DNA of 64,000 bases from Pseudomonadales bacterium (GTDB taxonomy: Bacteria > Pseudomonadota > Gammaproteobacteria > Pseudomonadales > Pseudohongiellaceae). Numbering within the stretch: the first letter of the stretch is position 1; the number at the start of each line of letters is the position of its first letter. The notes under the pieces were generated by a model, which saw only the letters and a list, made by a program, of their open reading frames with translations, made no database searches and was not told the DNA's origin. Shown in pieces: positions 1 to 9,265 of the stretch. The stretch covers positions 1 to 64,000 of the forward strand of contig JAJECW010000141.1 in assembly GCA_022821865.1 (NCBI GenBank). The letters are read 5' to 3'. The translations under genes and the position numbers were made by a program.

Positions 1-46
1 GGGGTCGGTGGCTTCGTCATCACCTGTCCGGGTTTTCGATTTTGGG

Positions 47-114
47 CCAGGAGCCTGCGCCGTGGGAATTCACGGCTGCAAATCCGCTCTCATCCACGCC
101 CCCGGCCGCTCGCT
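47..114 (+). repeat. Mosaic repeat, AGGAGCCTGCGCC module
   Basis: This copy begins AGGAGCCTGCGCC and continues through a GTGGGAATTCAC palindrome into GCAAATCCGCTCTCATCCAC. The reverse complement of the same block occurs at about 30468-30532, and a related form at 36601-36664, so it is a dispersed repeat and not a gene. The short reading frame that crosses it (8-190) is a by-product. Confidence 0.8.
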
Positions 115-203
115 TATGTGGATCAACCACACGGCGCTCGCCGCGTCTTGCCGGACGAAAAAAGAGATCCGGCAGAGCGACAGCGCATAGTGTGAACAGG
201 CCC

Positions 204-297
204 TAAGTATTCTCTGGAAAATTCCCTCCCTGGAATTTTTCATTATCGCAAAACAACAGCGTGGTTTTGTTTTGCTCCCGAATTCCCACGGCGCAGG
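204..297 (+). repeat. Mosaic repeat with two hairpin modules
   Basis: The copy starts AGTATTCTCTGG and holds two inverted repeats. The first pairs GGAAAATTCC-like and GGAATTTTTC arms around CTCCCT. The second pairs GCAAAACAA and TTGTTTTGC-type arms. It ends in TCCCGAATTCCCACGGCGCAGG. Near-identical modules lie at 6289, 10314, 30299, 34167 and 36362. The T-rich first hairpin could act as a terminator. Nothing else is recognised from 298 to 514. Confidence 0.85.
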
Positions 298-514
298 TTG
301 CCAGCAACGTTATAACATTTCATTTTTATTTACAACTGCAAGGGAATCCAAGGGAATCCAGTGCCGGAAATTCAGCCCAATGCACGCCGCTTGTATGTCC
401 GGGCTCGAAGTGATACAGTTCGGGGTTGGGCATATTGTTGATTTTATTGATCCTTTGGCCCTGGACTCGCTTGCGCCGGAAACTGTGGCGGCGACAGGCG
501 CAGCAGTTGAATAA

Positions 515-888
515 CGCCGGACGCGCTTTTCCATTCAGTGCGGTCCGGCCAGACAAGCAAACAGACAGTCAAACCATATAGCAGAAGCAAAGCACGGGAA
601 TTTTGATTCGGCAGGCCCTCGGTCCCGGTCTCGGGATAGTGGCCCCGAAGTGGCAACAAACTGAAAGATTGTTGCACGGCACAACAGATTGCTTCCGGCC
701 CCGCAAACCGGCGGGCCACCGGTGCCGAACCGCAACCAGGCGGTTCCATCAGGCGTATGCGGCTGGATTCCAGCCCTGCGCCGGTTCGATGCCAGCGCGA
801 ACCTTGAGTTCGCCACAAAAGGCCCCGCCGCGAATTGGCCGGGTTAGCCCCGGCCCGCTTCTGCGTTTGTTCAAGAGGTAATAAACGC
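515..888 (+). promoter_or_regulatory. Probable structured 5' leader of rne
   Basis: This stretch before rne has no credible gene. It contains three successive perfect short hairpins: TGTTG/CAACA (670-686), GAACCGC/GCGGTTC (727-746) and GGCTGG/CCAGCC (761-775). E. coli rne is autoregulated through a long leader containing several hairpins, so a similar role is an inference from position and structure. The ribosome binding site is AAGAGGT at 873-879, ten bases before the ATG at 889. I did not pick a promoter. Confidence 0.45.
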
Positions 889-3849
889 ATGAAACGCATT
901 CTGGTGAATGCGGCCCAGGAGGAAGAACTCCGGGTCGCGCTGGTGGATGGCCAGCGATTGTACGATCTCGATATTGAAACCCCCGGCAAGGAACGCAAGA
1001 AAGCCAATATCTACAAAGGCAGGGTGACCCGGGTGGAACCGAGTCTCGAAGCCGCCTTTGTGGATTTTGGCGCCAACCGCCACGGTTTCCTGCCCTGGAA
1101 AGAAATCTCCGACCTGTATCAAGGCGCCGCGGACAGCCGCGGGGACAGCGGCAAGGCGCCGATTCGCGAAGGCGCCGAAGTCATCGTGCAGGTGGAGAAG
1201 GAGGAACGCGGCAACAAGGGAGCCGCCCTGTCCACCTATATCAGCCTTGCCGGGCGCTATCTCGTGCTGATGCCCAATAATCCCAGGCTCGGCGGAATCT
1301 CCCGACGCATAGAAGGCGATGAGCGGACGGAAATGAAAGAAGCCCTGCGCTCGCTGGAAATTCCCGACAACATGGGCATTATTGTCCGCACCGCCGGAGT
1401 CGGCAAGCAGGCCGAGGAGTTGCAGTGGGACCTCGATTACCTGCTCAACCTGTGGCAAGTCATCCAGGATGTCTCCGGCAAGCAGGCGGCGCCGTTCCTG
1501 ATCCACGAGGAAAGCAACGTCATTATCCGCGCGATTCGCGATTATCTCCGCAAGGAAATCGGCGAAGTGCTGTTCGATACCGAAGAGTCGCACCAGGAAG
1601 CCATGGGATTCGTGCGCCAGGTGATGCCGCAGTACGAGAACCGCATCAGGCGGTACGAAGACAGGCTGCCCCTGTTCAACCGATTTCAGATCGAGAACCA
1701 GATTGAAAGCGCTTTTGGCAGGGAAGTGAAACTGCCCTCCGGGGGCAGTCTTGCCATCGACCCCACCGAAGCGCTGGTGGCCATCGACATCAATTCCTCC
1801 CGCGCGACCCGGGGCGCCGATATCGAGGAAACCGCCCTCACCACCAATCTCGAAGCCGCGGACGAAATCGCCAGGCAACTTCGGCTGCGCGATATCGGCG
1901 GGCTGATTGTCATTGATTTCATCGACATGACTTCCAGCCAGCACCAGCGCCTGGTGGAAAACCGTATCCGCGAAGCCCTGGAAGCGGACCGAGCCAGGGT
2001 GCAGGTCGGCCGCATTTCACGCTTCGGCCTGCTTGAGATGTCCCGGCAGCGGCTGCGGGCCTCACTCGATGAAACCAGCAGCATCGTCTGTCCCCGCTGC
2101 AGCGGCCAGGGCCGGGTCCGGGACGTGAAATCCCTGGCGCTTTCGATCATCCGCATCGTCCGCGAGGAGGCAAGCAAGGAAAAAAACATGGAAATCCGCG
2201 TCGCCGCCCCGCTTGACGTGACCGCCTACCTGCTCAATGAGAAACGCGAGGAAATTGCGACAATCGAGGGAGAAAGCAGCTCCAGCGTTTCCGTTCTGCC
2301 CGCCGCCGAACTCGTGACTCCCCACTACCGCATTACCGGCGTCAACCGCAAGGGAGAGCACTATGAAGTGGATATCACCGAGCTTCCCGTGGCGGAAGCC
2401 GAACTCAAGGTCGAAAGCGCGCCCCGCCAGCCTGCGGTCAGCCGCGGCGCCATTGACCAGGCCCGGCCCCAGCGTCCGGCGGCACGCCCGGCGGCAAGCC
2501 CGGTGACCTCCATCGTCAAGGCGATTCGCGGCCTTTTCAGCGGCGACGAAACAGAGGCCACGCCGCCGGTGGCGGCAAGCAAGCCGGCAGCCAGGGAAAC
2601 CAGGAAACCAGATCGGGAACGCAGATCCAGAAGCCGCGGCGGTGTAAGCCGGGGCAAAGCCGATGGCCGCAAACAGACCCCGGGGCGGAGCAAACCCGAT
2701 GGCCGCAGCAAGGCAGACGGACGCGGCAGGTCCGACAGCCGCAAGAAAGTCGATGACCGCGAAAGGAATGAAGGTCGGAGGGCGGAAAAGGCCGCCGCGG
2801 ATGCCGCGGCGGCGTCAGGCGCCACGGAGGAAACAAAGCCGGCAAGCGGCAAGACCAGGCGGCGCTCGGGAGGCAGTCGCCCGCGCAATACCGCCCAGCG
2901 CAAGCGCGGACCGCGCCCAGCCGTGGATGAATCCAAGATGGAAGAATCCACGGCAGCCCCGGAGGCCGGCGTCGCGCCCGAGACCACTGCGAAAGAACCC
3001 ATGGCAACTCCCGTGGAGGCTGTCGCGGCAGCCGCCGAAAGCGAAAGCGCCCCTTCCCGGACTGTTGCCGAAACAGCCGATGACAAGGCGGCGATAATGG
3101 AAATGGAAACCAAAGCGAAAGACAGGTCTGAGTCGCCGCCGCAACCAGAAGCGCGGGATTCAGCCACAGCGGAAGTCGATCAGAAACCGGCCAGGAGACA
3201 GCGCAAACCTGCCTCCGGCGGCAAGCGCGACAGAAAGAAAGCCGCGGAGACAGAGACTGCATCCGCCAGCGCGGATGCGCCGGAACAGGCTCCGGGGTCT
3301 GAACCCGGGGTCGATGCCGGTGAGCCCACCGCCGTATCGCCGCAGGCGGAGGAATCCGCTCCCGAAACGAAAGCTGCTCCGGAAAAGGCCAGGCGAACCA
3401 GAAAGGCGCCGGCGCGCAAACGCGGCAGCGAGACCGCCAGTGCCAATGGGGAGCGGGAAACGCCAACAGGCGCCGAGCCCGCACAGGCGGCGGATGGGAA
3501 CGATACGGAAGCAGCGGCTGCAAGCGCGGAAGAAGAACCGGCGCCGAAAGCCAGGACCGCAAAACCCAAACCCGCCGCCAGAAAGCGAGGCAAGACCGTC
3601 AACAAAGCGGAAGACCCCGATTCGGCATCGACGGAATCCGCTACCGAAAAGGCGGTTCAGTCGGACCCTGGGAACGTCAGGCCCGAACAGGAATCCGCCG
3701 GCGCGGCAACCGAAGAGCCACAAGGCAAATCAGAGGCAGCTCCGGCTCCCGAAAAACCGGTCGCAGCGCCCCCATCCCAGGGCCGGGCGCCGAATGATCC
3801 ACGGGAAGTGCGCCGCCGCCAGCTAGAGGAAGAATCCGCGGCGAATTGA
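889..3849 (+). CDS. rne: Ribonuclease E
   Basis: This is the endoribonuclease that starts mRNA decay and processes rRNA and tRNA, and it scaffolds the degradosome at the inner membrane. The 986-residue protein starts [10 protein letters not shown]. An S1 RNA-binding domain lies around residues 35-120, and the 5' sensor and RNase H-like regions follow. The DNase I-like core carries the metal ligands Asp300 (VAIDINSS) and Asp343 (VIDFIDM). The Zn-link CPRC is at Cys401/Cys404, matching E. coli 404/407. From about residue 520 to the end the chain is low-complexity, rich in Arg, Lys, Ala, Pro and Glu, as in RNase E scaffold halves. The upstream in-frame start at 835 was rejected because homology and the AAGAGGT site fit 889. 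Confidence 0.97.
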   Translation: MKRILVNAAQEEELRVALVDGQRLYDLDIETPGKERKKANIYKGRVTRVEPSLEAAFVDFGANRHGFLPWKEISDLYQGAADSRGDSGKAPIREGAEVIVQVEKEERGNKGAALSTYISLAGRYLVLMPNNPRLGGISRRIEGDERTEMKEALRSLEIPDNMGIIVRTAGVGKQAEELQWDLDYLLNLWQVIQDVSGKQAAPFLIHEESNVIIRAIRDYLRKEIGEVLFDTEESHQEAMGFVRQVMPQYENRIRRYEDRLPLFNRFQIENQIESAFGREVKLPSGGSLAIDPTEALVAIDINSSRATRGADIEETALTTNLEAADEIARQLRLRDIGGLIVIDFIDMTSSQHQRLVENRIREALEADRARVQVGRISRFGLLEMSRQRLRASLDETSSIVCPRCSGQGRVRDVKSLALSIIRIVREEASKEKNMEIRVAAPLDVTAYLLNEKREEIATIEGESSSSVSVLPAAELVTPHYRITGVNRKGEHYEVDITELPVAEAELKVESAPRQPAVSRGAIDQARPQRPAARPAASPVTSIVKAIRGLFSGDETEATPPVAASKPAARETRKPDRERRSRSRGGVSRGKADGRKQTPGRSKPDGRSKADGRGRSDSRKKVDDRERNEGRRAEKAAADAAAASGATEETKPASGKTRRRSGGSRPRNTAQRKRGPRPAVDESKMEESTAAPEAGVAPETTAKEPMATPVEAVAAAAESESAPSRTVAETADDKAAIMEMETKAKDRSESPPQPEARDSATAEVDQKPARRQRKPASGGKRDRKKAAETETASASADAPEQAPGSEPGVDAGEPTAVSPQAEESAPETKAAPEKARRTRKAPARKRGSETASANGERETPTGAEPAQAADGNDTEAAAASAEEEPAPKARTAKPKPAARKRGKTVNKAEDPDSASTESATEKAVQSDPGNVRPEQESAGAATEEPQGKSEAAPAPEKPVAAPPSQGRAPNDPREVRRRQLEEESAAN

Positions 3850-3904
3850 GATCGGGGCCCGCTGTGCCCCTGGCTTCTGGCGGGGCTTCCCCCCTGCTAC
3901 ACTG

Positions 3905-4849
3905 TTACAAGGCCTGCTCGAGTTCGGGCAGGGCCTTGAACAGATCCGCCACAAGGCCGAAATCGGCGACTTGAAAAATCGGCGCTTCGGCGTCCTTGTT
4001 GATGGCGACGATCACCTTGCTGTCCTTCATGCCGGCAAGATGCTGGATCGCGCCGGAAATTCCCACGGCGATGTACAGGTCCGGCGCCACAATCTTGCCG
4101 GTCTGGCCCACTTGCATGTCATTGGGCGCAAACCCCGCGTCAACCGCTGCGCGGGAGGCGCCCACGGCGGCATTGAGCTTGTCGGCGATCTTTTCGAGCA
4201 GCACGAAGTTTTCGCCATTCTGCATGCCCCGGCCGCCGGAGATCACCACGCTGGCGGAAGTCAGTTCGGGACGCTCGGAAACCGACAGGTTTTCGCTGAC
4301 GAAACGGGAAAGATCCTGCTCGATGCTGAATTCGAAGGATGTGATCGGCGCCCTGTCCGAGCCGGTTTCGCCGGCATCGAATGCGGTGGCTCGCACGGTA
4401 ATGACTTTCACCGGATCCGAGGATTGCACCGTGGCCAGGGCATTGCCGGCATAGATCGGGCGCACAAAGGTATCGGCGGACTCCACCGCCGAAATATCGG
4501 AAATCTGCGTCACATCAAGCAGGGCCGCGAGTCGCGGCATGAAGTTTTTGCCCGTGGTGCTTGCCGGGGCGAGGACATGGCTGTAATTGCCGGCGAGTTC
4601 CCGCAGCAGCGGCGCCATGTCTTCCGGCAGTTGCCGTCCGAGGAAGGCCGCGTCCGCCTGTATGACTTTGCCGATGCCGGCGATTGCGGCGCCGGCATCG
4701 GCCACCGTGGCGCAGTCATGGCCCGTAACAAGCAGGTGGATTGCGGAATTTTCCAGATGCGACGCAATTTCCCTCGCGCAACTGACCGCATTCAGCGTAG
4801 CCGGCCTCAGTTCGTGATTATCGTGTTCGGCGACGACCAGTATTGACAT
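3905..4849 (-). CDS. etfA: Electron transfer flavoprotein, alpha subunit
   Basis: EtfA (314 aa) binds FAD and, with EtfB, passes electrons from acyl-CoA and other dehydrogenases to ETF:ubiquinone oxidoreductase. The N-terminal half (MSILVVAEHDN) is the alpha/beta domain. The C-terminal FAD domain carries the family signature between residues about 200 and 300: SGGRGM, then VGQTGKIVAPDLYIAVGISG with GAIQH, and VAINKD. Length is normal for the family. It lies 9 bp downstream of etfB on the same strand, so the two are almost certainly co-transcribed. It converges with rne across 55 bp containing a GGGGC/GCCCC inverted repeat without a T-run. Confidence 0.97.
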   Translation of the reverse strand: MSILVVAEHDNHELRPATLNAVSCAREIASHLENSAIHLLVTGHDCATVADAGAAIAGIGKVIQADAAFLGRQLPEDMAPLLRELAGNYSHVLAPASTTGKNFMPRLAALLDVTQISDISAVESADTFVRPIYAGNALATVQSSDPVKVITVRATAFDAGETGSDRAPITSFEFSIEQDLSRFVSENLSVSERPELTSASVVISGGRGMQNGENFVLLEKIADKLNAAVGASRAAVDAGFAPNDMQVGQTGKIVAPDLYIAVGISGAIQHLAGMKDSKVIVAINKDAEAPIFQVADFGLVADLFKALPELEQAL

Positions 4850-4858
4850 GCCTGATTC

Positions 4859-5608
4859 CTAAATGACTCTTGCTTCGTTCCTGAGTTTGCCGACAAGATC
4901 CTCGACGCTCTCCACCACGACGCCAGCGGCGCGCTCAGCCGGCGGCGACACCCGCAGGGTTTTCAGATTCGAATCCGTATCGACGTTGAGATCAGCCGGG
5001 GTCAGTTGTTCAATAGGCTTGCGCTTGGCTTTCATGATATTGGGCAGCGAGGCGTAGCGCGGCTCGTTCAGGCGCAGGTCCGTGGTGATCACGGCGGGCA
5101 ATTTCAGGGACACCGTCTGCTCGCCACCGTCGATTTCCCGGGTCACCAGGATTCTGCCATCGGCCAGTTCCGCCTTGCAGGCAAAAGTGCCCTGCCCCAT
5201 TCCGGCAAGCGCGGCCAGCATTTGCCCCACCTGATTATTGTCGCTGTCGATGGATTGCTTGCCGAGAATGACGAGTCCGGCGTCCTCACGCTCCACGAGT
5301 TCCCTGAGCATCTTCGCTACTTGCAGGGGAGCGATCTCGCCTTCGGCGGTGACGAGTATGCCCCGGTCGCAGCCCAGGGCCAGCGCCGTGCGAAGCTGTT
5401 CCTGGCAGGCCTGGGGGCCGATGGAAACCGCGATGATTTCCCCGGCCTGCCCCGCTTCCTTCATGCGCACCGCCTGTTCCACGGCGATCTCGCAAAAGGG
5501 GTTCATCGCCATCTTGGCATTGGCAAGCTCCATGCCGGAGCCGTCGGCCTTGACCCGGACCTTTACATTGGCGTCAAGCACGCGCTTGACGGCGACAAGA
5601 ATCTTCAT
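4859..5608 (-). CDS. etfB: Electron transfer flavoprotein, beta subunit
   Basis: EtfB (249 aa) is the AMP-binding small subunit that makes the soluble ETF heterodimer with EtfA. The start [19 protein letters not shown] is the standard EtfB N-terminus. The frame could open 26 codons earlier (5686), but that extension has no homology character. Family features are the [13 protein letters not shown] stretch near residue 40, the [17 protein letters not shown] segment near residue 120, and the C-terminal [14 protein letters not shown]. It is the first gene of the etfBA pair. The DUF1285 gene ends 74 bp upstream on the same strand. Confidence 0.97.
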   Translation of the reverse strand: MKILVAVKRVLDANVKVRVKADGSGMELANAKMAMNPFCEIAVEQAVRMKEAGQAGEIIAVSIGPQACQEQLRTALALGCDRGILVTAEGEIAPLQVAKMLRELVEREDAGLVILGKQSIDSDNNQVGQMLAALAGMGQGTFACKAELADGRILVTREIDGGEQTVSLKLPAVITTDLRLNEPRYASLPNIMKAKRKPIEQLTPADLNVDTDSNLKTLRVSPPAERAAGVVVESVEDLVGKLRNEARVI

Positions 5609-5682
5609 GAAAACCCAAACCCGACCCTGCGAAAACGGGCGGCAATGATGCCGCTTTTGCCAGGGAGGGTCAACACACACGC

Positions 5683-6261
5683 TCATGCAAGGGGTTGGCC
5701 CTGGACGATAGTTGATGCACTGCGGCCAAGTTCGAAGAAGTTTTGCTTGCTGGTGATGCCAGTGATGATTTCCTGGTTATCCCGGCATTGCACGGCGGCA
5801 TCAACCAGGCGGTAGAACACCGGGCGGCTGAGAAGGGCTTGCAGGCCGTTGCGGACGTGTATGGTGGGATGGGGCTGGTCGGTTCCGGTTACGCGGATGG
5901 GGTGTTTGGCATCGGCGGTGACGGTCTCTTCCACATTGGTGAGGAAAGCGATGGATTGATTCGGGCCGGGGTTGTGAATTTCCATGTCCACAGCCACAAA
6001 TGGGCAGTCCTCCACCTGGATGCGGACCTTCTCCACGGGATTGACCAGGAAAAACTCGTCGCCTTCCCGTTTCAGGATGGAAGCGAACAGTTGCAACATG
6101 GCCTGGCGGCGGATGGGTCTGCCCTCGTGATGCCAGACGCCGTCCCGGGCGATGCGCAGATCGATATCTCCGCAAAAAGGCGGGTCCCACAGATGCACCG
6201 GGGCGGGGCCTCGTTTGCCGCCGAGGGAGCGGACCATGCGGAAGGGGTCGGTGTCTGTCAT
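5683..6261 (-). CDS. DUF1285 domain protein
   Basis: This 192-residue protein matches the DUF1285 family of small proteobacterial proteins, whose function is not established. Visible family features are the Trp- and Pro-rich opening ([26 protein letters not shown]), a central segment of the kind [22 protein letters not shown], and a C-terminal [18 protein letters not shown]. The start at 6261 (MTDTDPFRM) was chosen because an AGAGAGG site precedes it. The 50 upstream in-frame codons translate a dispersed repeat (6289-6371). No signal peptide or membrane segment is seen. It may be read with etfBA downstream, but the 74-bp gap leaves this open. Confidence 0.85.
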   Translation of the reverse strand: MTDTDPFRMVRSLGGKRGPAPVHLWDPPFCGDIDLRIARDGVWHHEGRPIRRQAMLQLFASILKREGDEFFLVNPVEKVRIQVEDCPFVAVDMEIHNPGPNQSIAFLTNVEETVTADAKHPIRVTGTDQPHPTIHVRNGLQALLSRPVFYRLVDAAVQCRDNQEIITGITSKQNFFELGRSASTIVQGQPLA

Positions 6262-6288
6262 GGGCCTCTCTGGTTTTGCTCGACACTT

Positions 6289-6371
6289 GGTACTCTCTGA
6301 AAAATTTCCTCCCTGGAATTTTTCATTATCCCTGTGCCGCGGGGAAGCTCCGACTTGATCAGGGCTTCCCT
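6289..6371 (+). repeat. Mosaic repeat, divergent DUF1285/mnmH gap
   Basis: The element contains the GAAAAATTTCC/GGAATTTTTC hairpin, then CATTATCCCTGTGCCGC, then a GGGAAGCTC...GGGCTTCCC arm pair. Its layout equals the copy at 10314-10397, apart from a few mismatches in the last stem (TCCGACTTGATCAGGGC against TCTGACTTAATCAGAGC). It fills most of the space between the divergent DUF1285 and mnmH genes. Confidence 0.85.
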
Positions 6372-6432
6372 TGTGGCTGCGCAAGCGGTTGCCGGTGCTA
6401 CACTTGCGCATTTCTTTCGTTTCGACTGCATT

Positions 6433-7533
6433 ATGCCAGCAGATATTGTCCAGGCGGATTTTGCGCGGCTGTTCCGGCAGGATACGCCCCTGCTCGATGT
6501 GCGCTCACCGGTGGAATTCTCCCGGGGAGCTTTTCCGACGAGCCATAATACCCCCCTGTTGAGCGATGCCGAGCGCGAGCAGGTGGGCAAGGCGTACCGC
6601 AAGCAGGGGGGCGAGGCGGCGCTGGCGCTGGGGCATCGGCTGGTTGGCGGCGAAGCTCGGGCGGCGCTGATTCGACAATGGCGGGAATTCGCCGAACAGC
6701 ATCCTCAAGCGCTCCTGTACTGTTTCCGCGGCGGCCAGCGTTCCCATATCGCGCAGCAGTGGTTGGCGGAAAGCGGCGTTGCAGTGCCGCTGATAGCAGG
6801 CGGCTACAAGGCGCTGCGGGGATTTCTGCTCAAGGTGCTGGAAGAGGCGGCGGAAGACGCTTTCCTCGTGATCGCCGGCAAGACCGGCAGCGGCAAGACG
6901 AATCTGCTTGGGGAATTGTCCGATAGCCTGGATATCGAAGGCGCCGCCGGGCACCGGGGATCGGCTTTCGGCTCCCTGACCACGCCCCAGCCAACCCAGA
7001 TCCATTTCGAGAATGAACTCGCGGTGCGCCTGCTGAAACTCGATCATGCCTTCCCGCCGGGATTGATCGTGGAAGACGAAAGCCGCATGGTGGGTTCCCT
7101 CGCCATTCCCCCGGCGCTCTTCAACGCCATGAAGCAGGCCCCCATCGCCCTGCTTGAGGTGGACATCGAATCCCGTGTGGAAACCATCCTCCAGGACTAT
7201 GTTCTCGCCAATCTGGCGGCCTGGGAACGCCACAGCCCCGGGGAAGGAGAATCCCTGCTCGCCCTGTCGCTGCTGGCAAGCCTTGGCAAGATCAGCCGCC
7301 GGCTCGGCGGAGAAGGCTATCAGTCAGCGGGAGAACTGATGCGGAAGGCCTTCGCGGCCCGGGACAGCGAGCGCCTGGGCCTGCATCGGCAATGGATCAG
7401 GCTTTTGCTTGAGCAATACTACGACCCCATGTACGAATACCAGTTGTCCCGCAAACTCCCCCGGGTCCGGTTCCGCGGCTCGCGGGCGGAAGTGCTGCGA
7501 TTTTGCAAAGACCGGCCGGGAGCGCGGCGATAG
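6433..7533 (+). CDS. mnmH: tRNA 2-selenouridine synthase
   Basis: MnmH (SelU/YbbB, 366 aa) converts 2-thiouridine to 2-selenouridine at the wobble position of Lys, Glu and Gln tRNAs, via a geranylated intermediate, using selenophosphate. The N-terminal rhodanese domain has its catalytic cysteine at residue 97 in YCFRGGQRS, the same number as E. coli Cys97. A P-loop AGKTGSGKT follows at 148-156, and then the family block EGAAGHRGSAFGS. The start at 6433 (MPADIVQADF) is preferred over 6334, because the upstream codons translate repeat sequence. No selD is present in the window. The TAG stop lies inside a dispersed repeat (7526-7577). Confidence 0.95.
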   Translation: MPADIVQADFARLFRQDTPLLDVRSPVEFSRGAFPTSHNTPLLSDAEREQVGKAYRKQGGEAALALGHRLVGGEARAALIRQWREFAEQHPQALLYCFRGGQRSHIAQQWLAESGVAVPLIAGGYKALRGFLLKVLEEAAEDAFLVIAGKTGSGKTNLLGELSDSLDIEGAAGHRGSAFGSLTTPQPTQIHFENELAVRLLKLDHAFPPGLIVEDESRMVGSLAIPPALFNAMKQAPIALLEVDIESRVETILQDYVLANLAAWERHSPGEGESLLALSLLASLGKISRRLGGEGYQSAGELMRKAFAARDSERLGLHRQWIRLLLEQYYDPMYEYQLSRKLPRVRFRGSRAEVLRFCKDRPGARR

Positions 7534-7577
7534 CGAATTTTCGCTTTCGCGAATTCCTGCGGCGCAGGCTCCTGGGC
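7526..7577 (+). repeat. Mosaic repeat overlapping the mnmH stop codon
   Basis: The sequence GGCGATAGCGAATTTTCGC followed by GCGAATTCCTGCGGCGCAGGCTCC is the reverse complement of the module at about 36500-36547, with relatives at 55691-55756. The TAG that ends mnmH (7531-7533) is the TAG within the GCGATAGCG part of the element. It separates the convergent mnmH and hpt genes and contains a GCGAATTTTCGC palindrome. Confidence 0.8.
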
Positions 7578-7592
7578 CGGTGGGACCTCTTT

Positions 7593-8141
7593 CTACTCGA
7601 CAAGGGCAAAAATGCCATTGCAATTGCGCAGATAACCCCGGTAATCCATGCCATAACCGAAGACGTAACGGTCCGGAACCCGAAGACCGGTGAAGTCTGG
7701 CCTGGGCAGATCCGGGTCGCGGGGCCTTTGCTTGTCCACCAGGATTGCCGACAGGGTCCGTGCCGCGCCCTGTTTACGGCAGAGTTGCAGGACCGCTTGC
7801 AGGGTATGGCCTTCGTCGAGAATGTCATCGACGACGAGTACGACCCTTCCCCGCAGGTCGAGGCCCGGGCTGACCCGGTGTTCGATGCCGCCGCCGCGGG
7901 TGGCGTTCCCGTAGCGGCTGATATGCAGGAAGTCAATCTGCAGGGGAAAATCCAGTCGCAGGGCAAGTTCGGCGGTACAGATCAGACCGCCGTTCATGAC
8001 GCAGAGCAGGATGGGATTGCTGTCCGCCAGTTCGGCGGTGATCTCCCCTGCCATGCGATCCATGGTCGCCGAAATTTTTTCGGCGCTGTGTATCAACTCG
8101 GCCGAGGAGGCAATCGCCGCAATCTCATCCAGGGTGGTCAT
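7593..8141 (-). CDS. hpt: Hypoxanthine-guanine phosphoribosyltransferase
   Basis: This 182-residue purine-salvage enzyme makes IMP or GMP from hypoxanthine or guanine and PRPP in the cytoplasm. The PRPP-binding motif is clear (VVLVVDDILDEGHTL, about residues 99-113). The flexible-loop region (ISRYGNATRGGGIEHR) and the base-binding end (DRYVFGYGMDYRGYLRN) are also present. Its ATG overlaps the stop of the mechanosensitive channel gene as ATGA, so it is the last cistron of a nagZ-mscS-hpt unit. The call as HPRT over the related xanthine enzyme rests on the overall motif layout. Confidence 0.92.
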   Translation of the reverse strand: MTTLDEIAAIASSAELIHSAEKISATMDRMAGEITAELADSNPILLCVMNGGLICTAELALRLDFPLQIDFLHISRYGNATRGGGIEHRVSPGLDLRGRVVLVVDDILDEGHTLQAVLQLCRKQGAARTLSAILVDKQRPRDPDLPRPDFTGLRVPDRYVFGYGMDYRGYLRNCNGIFALVE

Positions 8142-9265
8142 GCCACGCCGGAATCCGGTTCCGGCCCGGGTTTGGCTTCCAGGCCTGACAGGCCGTCAAG
8201 CGTCGTCGTCGGGAAGGCAATATCGGCGCCATGGGAGTGAATGATGCCAACGATTCGCAGCAGCACATCCTGCTTGATCTCGTGGAAGCGCACCCAGTTG
8301 GTGGTCCTGGTAAAGGTGTATACGAAGAAGTCCAGCGAGGACGGCGCAAAGTAGTTGAAATTCACGATCATGGTCTGGCTGCTGTCGATCTCCTCGTGGG
8401 TCCGCAACATGGCTTTCACATCGGAAATGATGGCGTCCACCCTGGCTGCGTCCTGATAGCGCAGGCCGATGGTTTCATAGATGCGGCGATGGCTCATGCG
8501 GGAAGGGTTCTCCAGCGACAGCTTGTTGAACAGCGAGTTGGGCACATACAACGGCCTTTTGTCGAAAGTCCGCACCACCGTGAGCCGCCAGCCGATCTTT
8601 TCCACGGTGCCCTCGATTTCCCGGTCTGGAGAGCGGATCCAGTCGCCGATGGCAAAAGGCTTGTCCAGATAAATCATCAGCCCGCCGAAGAAGTTGGCGA
8701 GCAGGTCCTGGGCCGCAAAACCCATGGCAATGCCGCCGATGCCGCCAAATGCGAGCACGGCGGTGACCTCCACGCCAAGCATGGGCAGCACGATAAGCAC
8801 CGCCGTCGCGAAAATCGCCAGCCGCAGCAACCGCACGAGGGCGTGGAGCGTGGTCGGATCCATCCGGGTCTGGACCTGGTCCGGCTCGGCCTTGAGTTGT
8901 TCAAGCACACGATTCTCGACGCCGCTGCAAAGTCGCAGCAGGAACCAGCCGAAGGCCAGCACGATGATGAGTGAGCGCGCCGTGGCAAATACTTCCCGGG
9001 CAATCAGGCCGACCATCAGCCCCTGCTGGGCGAACTGCACCGCGGAAGCCGCCACCAGCAAGCCCAGGGCCCAAAAGAATGGCTTTCGGCCCGCTTCCGG
9101 TAAAGCGTCGTCCCATACGCTTGCGGTTTTCGAAGTCTGGCGCTCAACGAAATTGAATATCCGGCCAGCCACGAAAGCCACAACCAAGGCTATTGCGAGT
9201 AAAAAAAAGATCTGGCCAAGCCAGGCCCATTCATTGAGAAAATTCATGTCGATCGCATCATTCAT
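8138..9265 (-). CDS. MscS-family mechanosensitive ion channel
   Basis: A 375-residue inner-membrane channel of the MscS superfamily, which releases solutes on hypo-osmotic shock. There are about four N-terminal membrane segments (near residues 15-34, 62-78, 94-112 and 148-166). They are followed by the pore-lining helix with the Gly/Ala pattern FGGIGGIAMGFAAQ, then the beta domain start LDKPFAIGDWIRSP. A soluble C-terminal domain follows. The start at 9265 gives an ATGA overlap with nagZ. A later ATG exists at 9247, and the frame is open upstream to 9313. The extra N-terminal helices make it closer to the YnaI/YbdG-like class than to minimal MscS. Confidence 0.92.
   Translation of the reverse strand: MNDAIDMNFLNEWAWLGQIFFLLAIALVVAFVAGRIFNFVERQTSKTASVWDDALPEAGRKPFFWALGLLVAASAVQFAQQGLMVGLIAREVFATARSLIIVLAFGWFLLRLCSGVENRVLEQLKAEPDQVQTRMDPTTLHALVRLLRLAIFATAVLIVLPMLGVEVTAVLAFGGIGGIAMGFAAQDLLANFFGGLMIYLDKPFAIGDWIRSPDREIEGTVEKIGWRLTVVRTFDKRPLYVPNSLFNKLSLENPSRMSHRRIYETIGLRYQDAARVDAIISDVKAMLRTHEEIDSSQTMIVNFNYFAPSSLDFFVYTFTRTTNWVRFHEIKQDVLLRIVGIIHSHGADIAFPTTTLDGLSGLEAKPGPEPDSGVA

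Noticed and set aside
8..190. 60-codon frame at the left edge
   Set aside because: Most of it translates the dispersed repeat at 47-114, with no ribosome site.
3850..3904. Rho-independent terminator between rne and etfA
   Set aside because: GGGGC/GCCCC arms exist but no T-run follows on either strand.
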